A program made the translations under genes and the position numbers. The notes under the pieces were generated by a model that did not search any database, had not been told where the DNA came from, and saw nothing but the letters and a program-made list of their open reading frames with translations. This document shows positions 50,001 through 62,000 of a stretch of DNA of 64,000 nt, one piece after another. The stretch is from Liolophura sinensis (taxonomy: Eukaryota; Mollusca; Polyplacophora; Chitonida; Chitonidae): NCBI RefSeq assembly GCF_032854445.1, contig NC_088295.1, positions 19,767,385-19,831,384 on the forward strand. The letters are read 5' to 3'. The stretch's first letter is position 1; every line of letters starts with the position of its first letter.

Positions 50001-53000
50001 CAGGTGGAGGTATATCAATCAATGGCATGAAGATAAATGAGTCATTTTGTGTCACTGGCTCAGATGATGGCTACCTTAGACTCTGGCCATTGGACTTCAG
50101 TCGTGTCTTTTTGGAGGCTGGTAAGATTCAGATAACTGAAAAAACATGCAATGACTGGCCTAGGTGATGTCCAGAAGAAATTGGCTTTGTGTTCATATCT
50201 TCATATTTAGGTTGATGTGCAGATAGTTATTGAGAAGTATTAAAAGGAACAGGTGTGGAAAAACAATCACATGCTAATTCCTAAATTTTTCAGCTATGAA
50301 TGAACAACTTCATGTACAATTAAGCACCTTTTTAGTTTCAGTTTTGGAGACAGAACTACATTTTGATTGGATTAGCCAGTTTGGGAATGAACGTTTGGGA
50401 ATGTTAACTTGATATGCGGGCAGTTTGTATACTCTTTATCCCTTTTGTCACTATCATCTTGCTCATGTGTTTGACAGTTCACGAGGGACCAGTAACGGCT
50501 GTGGACATCTCTGCTGATGGTACAAAGGTTTTAGCTGGCACTTCTTCTGTAAGTAAACATTGCATTGATTTAGATCCTCACCTAGATTGTAGTTTTTCAA
50601 AATCTTCAGCAAAATTGAATACTGCATTTTTTAAAAATGCCAACATTTATGTTCCTTCCCTGATACTCTTTATGATTTTATCTCATTAAATCTCAATAAT
50701 TGTCATTGTCTGTCAAAGCTATGGAAGTGAATTTGTGATTTTCTTAATGTCTACATGTTTATGTACATGTTTCCTGAAGTTTTATTGTTCATGTTCAGGG
50801 CAATCTGGGTGTATTGGATGTATGCAGTAGAGACTACACAACCATAATGAGATCTCACACTAAGAAAATCACCTCACTGTCAGTGGACCCATACAGGAAG
50901 CACATTGTGACTGTAGCAGAGGACCATACCATACGAGTCTGGGACTCTGACTCACTGCAGCAGGTAAGCAGTATAAGTAACGACTGTGTAGTCATGAGAT
51001 CTCACACCAAGAGGATCACTTCGTCTGTGAACCCATACAGGAAGCACATTGTGACTGTAGGAGAGGACCATACCATACGAGTCTGGGACTCTGACTCACT
51101 GCAGCAGGTAAGCAGTATAAGTAATGACTGTGTAGTCATGAGATCTCACACCAAGAGGATCACTTTGTCTGTGAACCCATACAGGACTTGGACTTACTGA
51201 TTCATCTACTTGATAGCAAAATTTCTTTTCTGTGTGTTTCACCTCTGTGATATCAGCTTATTTGCTAGGTTTAGGCTATATGCTTTCAGTTGCTCTCCCT
51301 GTCTCAGCTATATGTTTTCTGTTTCTTTCTTTTGTTTCAGGTTTACTGTATGTTATCATTCGCATAATTTTTTTTTGTCTATATTTCAGCTGTATGATTT
51401 CAGTGCCCCTAAGGAGTGCCCATGTGTGGTGTGTTATCACCCTCTGGGTCAGATCTTCTCTTGTGGCTTTGAAGGGGGCACTGTGAAAGTTTTCAATGTC
51501 TCTACTACCAGTATGTTAGCTGAACACAGGTAAGATGGTGTCCTTATGTATTTTGTACTGTATGTTCCAGGTTTATGATCCATTTTAAAACGAGTGGCAG
51601 ATAGGTTTAAGCCTAGGACCAGGTGTATGACCCATTCTGAAACAGGTGGCAAGAGGTTTAAGTCTACACCAGGGAAAGGGCCAGGTGTATGATCCATCTG
51701 TAAACATATGGTAAAGAAGTTTAAGCTTACACCTGGGAAAAATCTGGCTTCAATAGGTGGAAAGTGATTTAAGCCTAAACCTTAAGACCAGCTGTATGAT
51801 CCATCCTGATACAGGTGGCAGAGAGGTTTAAGCCAAAACCTGGGGAAAAGGCCAGGTTTATGATCCATCCTGAAACAGGTGGCGGATAGTTTTGAGTCTA
51901 CACCTGGGAAAAGGCCAGCTGTATGACCCATCCTGAAACATATGGCAAAGAGGTTTAAGTCTACACCTGGGAAAAGACCAAGTGTATGATCCGTCCTGAA
52001 ACAGGTTGCAGAAAGGTTTAAGCCTACGGCTGGAAAAAGGCCAGGTGTATGGTTCATCTTTAAGTTGGTGCAAAAATTCGGACCACATAAAAGAGACTTT
52101 ACATGATACATTGTTTATGAACAAATGCAGGTCGTCGTGAAACAAATAGTAAATAAGTGCCGCTTTTACAATAAACTGACAACAGTGAATCACTGTAAAT
52201 GATTATTGTAAATAATTGCAAAATTTTGCCCATGACTAAATTGCACGTTTTGTCTGATTCTGAGAATTCTTTTGATCTCAGAAAGCTATTTTCACATCTG
52301 TTTGGAAGATAGGGTGATGAAGGTAGGGTTTTGGCACTAACAGTAATATTTTGGGAAATTTATTTGTGTCTAAAAAATGCACTTTTTTTGAAAGGTCATT
52401 TAACATAGTAAATAGTCATGCCTCATCATCTGCTATATTAAGCATTGTGTATATGTCCCCTACCTGTTTCTTTCTCAGGCAACACTGGGGTAAAGTCATA
52501 GGACTAGCCTATTCACCTAATGGTGACTACATGTATAGCGTGGGATCTCTGGGCTCCATCGCACTATACGACTGCTCTGACAACAGCTATGAACTCATCC
52601 GCTTGCTGGGCAACACTGTGGCTCGGGGAGAGAAGTTTGGGCCAGACGCTGTGGCGGTCAGTCCAAGGGGAGAGTACATTGCCTTTATAGGTCCCACAGA
52701 GTACACGATAAGTGTAGCCAGTGGAAGGTCACTGGATGAAGTAAGCATTTGACGATTTATGGTAACTAATTTATGTGCAATACAGTACCTCTTTGATAAT
52801 GGGAACAGTATAGTTACCAAAAATGGTCAAAATACAGTGTTTTGATTACTCAGAATACAGCATTGTGATTACTCAGAATACAGCATTGTGATTACTCAGG
52901 ATACAGCATTTTGATTACTCAGAATACAGTATTGTGATTGCTCAGAATACAGTATTGTGATTGCTCAGAATACAGCATTGTGATTACTCAGGATACAGCA

Positions 53001-56000
53001 TTTTGATTACTCAGAATACAGTATTGTGATTGCTCAGAATACAGTATCATGATTGCTCAGAATACAGTATCGTGATTGCTCAGAATACAGTGTTGTGATT
53101 GCTCAGAATACAGTATTGTGATTACTCAGAATACAGCATTGTGATTACTCAGAATACAGCATTGTGATTACTCAGGATACAGCATTTTGATTACTCAGAA
53201 TACAGTATTGTGATTGCTCAGAATACAGTATCATGATTGCTCAGAATACAGTATTGTGATTGCTCAGAATACAGTGTTGTGATTGCTCAGAATACAGCAT
53301 TGTGATTACTCAGAATACAGCATTTTGATTACTCAGGATACAGTATTTTGATTGCTCAGGATACAGTATTTTGATTGCTCAGGATACAGTATTGTGATTA
53401 CTCGGAATACAGTATTGTGATTACTCAGAATACAGTATTGTGATTACTCGGAATACAGTATTGTGATTACTCGGAATACAGTATTGTGATTGCTCAGAAT
53501 ACAGTATTGTGATTGCTCAGAATACAGTATTGTGATTACTCAGAATACAGCATTGTGATTACTCAGAATACAGTATTGTGATTACTCGGAATACAGTATT
53601 GTGATTACTCAGAATACAGTATTCAGGCATATATAGAACTTTTTAATAAATGGCAGCTAATCCATTTGATGTCATAATTCTTGAAGTTTTTTGCAAACCC
53701 TGTGGAATGTTGTTATAACACAAAAGGATATTGTTATAATGCTGAGGTTATTGTGTTGTGAAAACTAACACAATCTGACATAGTTGAAAGGACACTAGAT
53801 ATTCGTTGTTGTCCATTTTCATGTGCTTAATAAACAAGAAGTTGTTATCTATAAGAAATCTATCTTGTCTTAGTCCATTTTCATTTTGAACACTTTACTA
53901 CTTTGTGAACCCATGTTTATGAATGGTTTTGAGTGACAAATTTCTACTCTCTCAATACTGGATTCAAGTGTAATGTTATCTACTGAACATCTTTGACGCA
54001 TTGAGTGGTTTTTTATGATAAGCCAACAAATTAGTAATTGCACGATCAGCAATGCATACCTGTTAGCTGCGTCTTCTTGTATAGGACACCCTGTGCCTTG
54101 CAGACTAAACATGTAATGCCTGGACTGGCATATTACCCTTTTACAGGTGATGAGGATTGATATTACACACATGAATGTGGTTGATAACAGCAGAACCGAG
54201 GTAGACTCAGCCCTCAAGGTGGTCTACACCCCAGAGAGCCTCAACCAGCTGCTGGTGACAACGGCCAGTAACAAACTACTCAAGTTCAATGCCAAGACAG
54301 GCAGGCTGCTAGCAGAGGTGAGTGACTAAGAGGTCAGCTTTTATAGTGGTAGCTCAGTTGGTTAGCGCGCTATCGCAGCGTAATGACCCAGGAGCCTCTC
54401 ACCAATGCAGTGGCTGTGAGTTAAAGTCCAGCTCATGCTGGCTTCCTCTCCGACCGTACATGGGAAGGTCTGACAACAACCTGCGCATGGTCGTGGGTTT
54501 CTCCTGGGCTCTTCCCGGTTTCCTCCCACCATAGCTGGCCGCCGTCGTATAAGTGAAATATTATTGAGTACAGCGTAAAACACCAATCAAATAAATAAAT
54601 TTATAGTGATAATTATAGCAGACTTGATGGATGCCTTTATGGTGTAAATAATCTACGAAGTATCCATAATTTGTTTGATCAGTTGATCAATTATTAAATG
54701 ACAGCACAAAACTAATGTGCTCACATAACCTTCAAGGGAAATGAAAGTTGTTAAAATGTTTGATTTAGTCCTGGAAAATCATTTTAAAACAAGTGTGGGT
54801 GTATTTATCAATTAGGTTGAGCACATCCATCGTACACCTTGTACGTCATTGGACACTACAGCAGATGGATGTTATCTGGCAACAGCTGGGGACAGAGTTG
54901 TGAAAATCTGGGATTATAACATGAACCTAGACATCAACTTTCAGGTATTTTTGTCACACTTACTGACTGCTTTTTTCAGTGTTTAACAGCTTGTGGTTCT
55001 CAAAACAGAGGAGTGCTTTTTGGAGTATATATGCATTAAAAATGTTTTAATGCCCTGCACACTTAATTTTTTTTTCCTCCGTTTTTTCTTTTTTTAAAGT
55101 GTTTGAAAGATCTTAGTGTCTACATTAGACATTCAGTGTTATTTTAGATTCCATTTATCTTGAGTTTAAACTTTAAAAATTATGCTCTGAAGGTCAAAGT
55201 GTGGTTGGTTGGTTTGTTCTTTGATTTAGATTTGTGCTTTAATGCCTGTATTGGTATCGTCATTTTTTAGTTTCTTTCCATGTTTAATGAAGATGGAAAA
55301 AATTCACTTTGCCTGAATTGTTATAGAAATATAAAGATCAGATTCCCAGAATGTAGATGCTACTTACTTGGACATCACACTAAGTAGATCTTTGCTCAGA
55401 AATGACTTGTTGGTTTAGCTGCTAGTACCCTAAACTGAAATATCAAGATTAGGAAGAGATAATTTAGGCAATATAATTCAAGCTGATTTTTTCTACATGT
55501 ATCGTATTCATTCATGAGAATTAAACTTCAATCATATGGGACTGATGTCCCATCAGATTGTGTGTGGCAGTGTTATAAAATGTATTTATGGTGTGCAAGT
55601 TTAATTTTGGGATTGCAGGTTTGTGCTTTTCTCTAATGACTAAGATCTTTGCACCACAGGTGTTCATTGGCCACTCAGAAGCTATAAACCAAGTCCAGTT
55701 CATGCCTGATGGCCAAAGCTTCCTCAGTGCTGGGGAGGCCCTCTATCTGTGGGACTTTCTGGCAGATAAACAACCAACACCATATTTACCTGAGTAAGTT
55801 TTTTCTTCACTGCAGAAGTTTTCAGCGATTTGAGTATTTATCTATCATATAATAACAAAATTTCAATGCTTGATTTCTTCCAGTTGTACTGAGTTGAAGT
55901 AGGCCTATGTAGACAACCTAAAGCTCAACAAAAGTCCCACACATATGCAGTTTTCTGTGTGATCTATGTATTGAACTGGTTTAAATTTTGAAGATTACCT

Positions 56001-59000
56001 AGGGGCTTTACCAGCTCAGATGGTTAAAGTGCCACCTTCCTGGGACTATTGGGCCCTTGACGAGTCACATGCATTCAAACCCAGCTCATGCTGTTTCTGC
56101 TGTAGCTTTAAAGCGAAAGGTTTGTCAGATACTAGAGAATGTTGCAGACTTCCTCCGAGGTTCTGGTATCCTCCAACCCATAAACCTGACCGCCATCATG
56201 TAAGTGAAAAGTTCTTTAGCATGACGATAACACCAATCAAATAAATAAATAAATAAAGACTGAGAGGTGTCAAAAAATATTTGTCTGAAGGTATTTGAAG
56301 GCATTTGCAAGTCTGGTGCACGCCATTTTCTTATTGTTTCTTTCAGAGGTAGAAATTACCAGGAAAGAGATTGGTTTCACAGCAAAGGTACAGTTTCTTC
56401 AGATATTCAAGGAAGAGATTTTGCTTGATGGCCATCCCTACTTAGCTGATGGCTGACAAGCCTTCAGCATACATTAAAGATGAACAGTTCCTCTGATCTT
56501 ATACTTAGATACTGTACTTCGATTTTACACTGTAATGAGTTAAAAAATGACAAAAATATCTAATCACTTACATATTCTTTTTATAGTACACCCTGAGAAA
56601 TAAGTTTTGAAGTCGGTGTAGGAAATGATGGCAAATTGTCTAGCTATTCATGTAATGCAAAAAATTTACAAAACAATTAGTTTTGTCCTGTATGATACAG
56701 TTGACCCCAGTCAAAATATTGTTTCATGTTCCTTGTCCAGCTGCCAATTTTCAGGCATGTAGTATACTTCAGTTTTGTTTTGCTGCCTTTTTTAATTTCA
56801 GTAGCAAATCAGAAAGCTTTGCATCTCACCTTGAAAAGGAAAGAACACATTTATACAACATATGTGTTAAATGAAGGAGCTATACTGCGCCAGTAGAGCT
56901 TGTATTTGAGTATTTAATTGTTAAACAGATTACAGATTTCATCGTGCTTAGCTTTGCCCAGTAGCTCTTCAGGGCATGGCATTCCAGACACATTTGGCAG
57001 CCTACAGCCACGCATGTAGTCATGATGTGGCCCTCTAGTACATCCCAAACTCTTCCTTTTTAGAGTTGGTTTTCACAGACCTAAAAAATCCAAGATTATC
57101 ACGATGAACATATATATTTAGCTGAGACTGGAAATGCATGTTAATCACATGGTAGGAGTAAAACAAGGACAGTAATGTCACACTGAATATTCAAGAGGAG
57201 GAAAGAGGGCTGTTCATTGGACAAGCTTAATACATACAGAATTCCACATAGTTTGTTTATCAACAAAATAAATAGCAATCAATCATCAGTACGGGGCCAC
57301 TCATTTGGTAATGCCATTTTGCCATGTTATAGCTAACTAGAGTGACATCACAAAACCTAGAACTCTCCCGTACCATCTGTATTAAACAATGTGACAATAA
57401 GAAAAAGGTAAACAAAAACACCTGGTACCCAACCAAAGAGTATCAGTTTTTCAATAGGCCGATGTTTCTTGAGTTCGGCGCTCGATCAGGGTGATGTTCG
57501 TGGATGCAAGCATCATGTTTTACCAGTCATGCTCATCCTCATCCTGCATGGGTGTATAAAGCATTAGGTCTAGCTGGCTGTACCAACATCAGGGAATTTA
57601 CCGAACAAAGCAGAACCTCCTGATTTATAAAAGACTCTTTCATTTTGATTTTGGGAAGATATTTTCATAATAAATCTGACCTTGCTAAGGAAAAATACTT
57701 CTCTTCAAGCAATGACTTTCCAGCTCACCCTGACAAGTTACTGTAGTCTCCTGCCCAACATGTATGCATTGTGACATGGGCTACTGTGTGACATGAGCTA
57801 ACCACAAAATCCCATTTATTGCATCGATATCTGTGTATCCACTATAAGACACCACACTGATAATTGGGAGCTAATAGTGTTTTTTGAAATGCCAGCCAAT
57901 TATCATGTGACGCGTTCAGCGCCAGTGATTGGCCAAGTTTATGAGGTCTTTTCTAACATGGCTACTCGGAGAGAATTGTCCGTCAGTGCCATATCCCCAA
58001 TACTGAATTTCATCTTCTCGGCTTTCAAAATTTTATAGAATTTTCTACATATTTTCCTGTGATAACTGGGTCTTGTATCCTTTTTGCTATGTATATATAG
58101 TGGCAGACTTTATGCTCACTTTAAGGTATACGTTGCATAAATGCATACTTTTCTTTTATGCTGAAAAATGAGCCAAATGTTATTACCCTTTGCAAAAACT
58201 AATGTCTGTGATAAGTTTTGCTAAGTAAGAAAAGATGTTTATGGATTTTTGCAGTGTTAAGATCTTTTCAGTTCACCATTAATTCTTCATACATGTAAAG
58301 AAGACCGATAGAAAAGATGTTCATAACTTTTAGGGATATCATCAGAGTAATACTTTCCAAACGGTCAGAAAATATAACTTTATCTTCATAAACACTACTT
58401 AGGCTGAATGTAAAACATATTGTGGAAAAACCATTCCATAAGGCATGTCGCTGATGGTGTATTTTAGCGAAATATTGGGTGACATCAAGTCCATTTATTC
58501 ACGCACTTTCAAGTATTTCCCATTTCATCATCTGCTCTCCTTTCAGACAATACTGATATAGTCACAAACAGCCCAGTTCGGAGAGTATTTGACTCCTTCA
58601 CGGATTTACCAAGGCAGACACCTCCCAAACCAGCTAAATATGACTCACCTGTCCGTATAGATGACCTCAGTTCAATCCACAGAGCCTCAGACACAGGTAA
58701 AATTTCCAAAGAGTGCTCACACTGCTTCTTCAAAACACATCTGATTCAGGGAAGCATTGCCTTCGAATGGTTTATAATTGTTCTTTGCAATAGCTCACAT
58801 ATAACTGAAGTTTGACCCAGAATTTGTCACATCTGTGCTTCAAAAAGCTCTATGAATTAAAGACTGAATGTTTTTCACTATACGATTTGTCTTGGTCTAT
58901 GGCTTTGAAGTGGAGATGTGTGTATAATGTAATTCTTCAACATTTTTGCATGTTTGTAAGGTGTTTATTCAAGCATATTCTGAAGGCATTATTCTGCATT

Positions 59001-62000
59001 GACTGGTAACATTATACTGTTTGTGAAACCTATAAATTGGCCATTCCAGTCATTGTATTTTTGGCACCAAAATTAAATTACAAATGTTGCACTTAAAGTT
59101 GCTCTTCTATACGCAAATAGGTTAATGGAGAAGAAAATTTAAATATCAAAAAAATACCATTGAAAAGAGTATGCATTTCCTCGCAGGTGCATGCCATAAA
59201 AAAAATTCTAATATGTACCTCAAGTTGATAAATTATAAATGAAGTCAGCACCAAAATCGGCTGTGGGCAACTCCATTTTGCCTAAGAACTAGTCCTGAAG
59301 TCTTCTGTGTTAGGAGGAGAATTGCCATCAGAAACCGTTGAGGTGCAGTTCATCCATTTCCGGTAGAACTCTTCTTCCCAGAAGGTAGCAAACAATACAG
59401 TTCGTTTTCCGCTTGACAATCGGGAAACCGGAATGTTGGACGTAGGTTCCGAGTTTACACGAACAAACCGGCAGTTTTAACGACCCTCATTGACTAAGAG
59501 GCAACATAAATTACAGGGTGTTAAAAATGGAGGACGCGATGGACTCAGCGATTTATGCCAGCTTTGCTGTTTTCAGGCTTTATGTGGCGAAGAAAAATCA
59601 CAAAATTATGCAGCAGGCACCACCAGATAGAAAAAAATGTGCTCTTTTCAGCCCATAGTGTCATTTTTTAAAGTTTTCTTCTTTAAGGAATTATGGTTAG
59701 TGTATATGAGAATACAAATAAAGAAAAATACTTTACCACTACAATGTCTTTTACAGATGAAGTTAATTCTGAAGGCTCTGTGAAGGAAGCTGTTATTGTT
59801 GGTCCAAGGATACCACCACAAAAAGCGCCCTCTAGTGATGAGGATGAGGTAAGCTCTACAAGTTGTGTCACTGAGGCTTAGGCACAGCACTGTGCTTTTC
59901 GGTAAAACATTTGGAAATTTGTTTCTGCAAAGTTTTAGATTTATGCTAGCTCTGAGTTCAGCTGCACATCTTACCTACGCTGTCCTCTAAGCATCAAAGC
60001 TGTACTTGACAAAAACAGGTTTCCCATTTCCAGATGATTCTGATTCATATCACCTCATTGTGCAGGAGTAATTCAGATCGTACCGTCACGATTAACACAA
60101 CTATAACCAACACATCAACTCAAACACGATCCAACTGTCAAAAACTAGCTTTTTCCAATCGTGTTTCCTTGCGTGTTTTGATCCAAGTGTCAAAAACTAG
60201 CTTTTTCCAATTGTGTATACATTGCATGTGTTTGATCCAACTGTCAAAAACTAGCTTTTTCCAATCGTGTATACGTTGCGTGTGTTGATCCAACTGTCAA
60301 AAACTAGCTTTTTCCAATTGTGTATACGTTGGGTGTGTTGATCCAACTGTCAAAAACTAGCTTTTTCCAATCGTGTATTTGTTGCATGTTTTGATCCAAC
60401 TGTCAAAAACTAGCTTTTTCCAATCGTGTATACGTTGCATGTTTTGATCCAACTGTCAAAAACTAGCTTTTTCCAGTCGTGTATACCTTGTGTGTTTTGA
60501 TCCATCTGTCAAAAACTAGCTTTTTCCAGTCATGTATACGTTGCGTGTTTGGGTTGCGAGGGGGGACTTGGCTTCTCATCCAAAAACTAAGATCATCTTC
60601 TTCTTTTATAAAAGTTGATATGGTATCTCCTTTTGATTATTATGACAAAATTTAATTTTAAGACTCCCAAAGAAGTTGTTACTTGCCATTTTAATGGTGC
60701 AGTTTTCTTCCTTTTGATCAAAACATGCCACAAGTTTATCTTTTCTGGCTTTCTGGGTTCGTGAGGCAGACGCATATAAAAAAACTGGCGGTTAGCGAAG
60801 TTTGGCTTACTTTCATTGAGACAGGTAACGCATTTGTGTTAATTGTGATGTTATTGTCTTTATTATTCATGAATTACCATGTGATATAAAGTCAAATCTA
60901 CTGTAGAATTGAAAGAAGCATGTTTTTATAGAGTGCAGCTTTCACATGTTGAGAACAGCACAATGAGGAACTTGTAAAACACTTCTTTCCACCTGCACCA
61001 AGATGGTCCAACGCTGCGAGATCATTTGTTCTGTCCTTTATTACATCACAATTATCGGTGCACGTGTGCTCATAAAACATACATAAAGTACACATGCATT
61101 GCAACATCACAGAAGAAAACTATGTGTTCTACTGTCATTTGGACCATATGCATGTAGTTGGTTCTGACCTGTACATTTCTGAGGGGGTCAGCCCATAGAG
61201 GGCTTTTAGAGCAATCTGTACAGTATGTGTGCTGTGTATATGATAAATTTCATGAAATTTTCACAATTTTATGTGGGTGCATTCCATATCCCAGCTCAGT
61301 GGAATCTGTATGTACAGTATATCCGCTCATTTTATGAAATTAATGTAAAATTTTGAATGATAACTTGTGTTATTATTTTTCCACTAGGCTGTTGTCATCA
61401 TCTCTAAAAGCTTTCAGGGTGAAAGTCCCCATGTCAGACAGGTTAAATCATCCAACATTTCTTCTGAAAGTAACACCCAGAAACAGAAAAGTGTACATGT
61501 GGAAAAGCCATCAGTGCACAAACACTTCATACAGAGAGAGAAGAGTCACAGTCTTGCACAGGTAACTCTGATGTACATTTGTTGGTAACCTAACGTGTGT
61601 AAAATGACAAGTTTGGAAGACATTTATGAACCTTATTAATTATAGATGTAAATTTGGATTGGCTAGGATTATCAAATTGAAGGGTTCACCAACATGTCTT
61701 CAGTCAAAAACAAATAAGTTCAAATCTGCCAAAATAAGACTTGTAATACCATGCCAAATTGTTAAAGAGTTGCAGTATTTTCCTCATTTCTTCACACTAA
61801 GTGAATCAATACTTTCTGCTTGCTGGAATGTATCATTGCTCATTTTAATAATGAGATAGTTGGAGCTTTTTTCTCAGTATTTTTAATAATTAGTCCTTGT
61901 AAACTAATAAAACTGAATTAAGTAATCAAAATAATGTATGGTGTGAAAAGACAAATAGTCAAAATTTAATGTAAAAAAAAAAAAGAGCGAAAGGTAAAAT

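Noticed and set aside
51449-52193. Overlapping minus-strand open frames of 82-111 codons across the 62-bp array
   Set aside because: Periodic DNA yields periodic chance frames; they repeat the same short peptide and lie in a WDR90 intron.
52831-53630. CRISPR-like regular array
   Set aside because: Units are contiguous with no unique spacers, and the context is an animal intron; it is a minisatellite.
54349-54440. tRNA gene candidate (A and B boxes) at 54.35 kb, and similar heads at 14.0, 28.9, 39.4 and 49.7 kb
   Set aside because: The acceptor and anticodon arms do not complete, and most continue into shared non-tRNA bodies with A-rich or microsatellite tails, so they are SINE heads.
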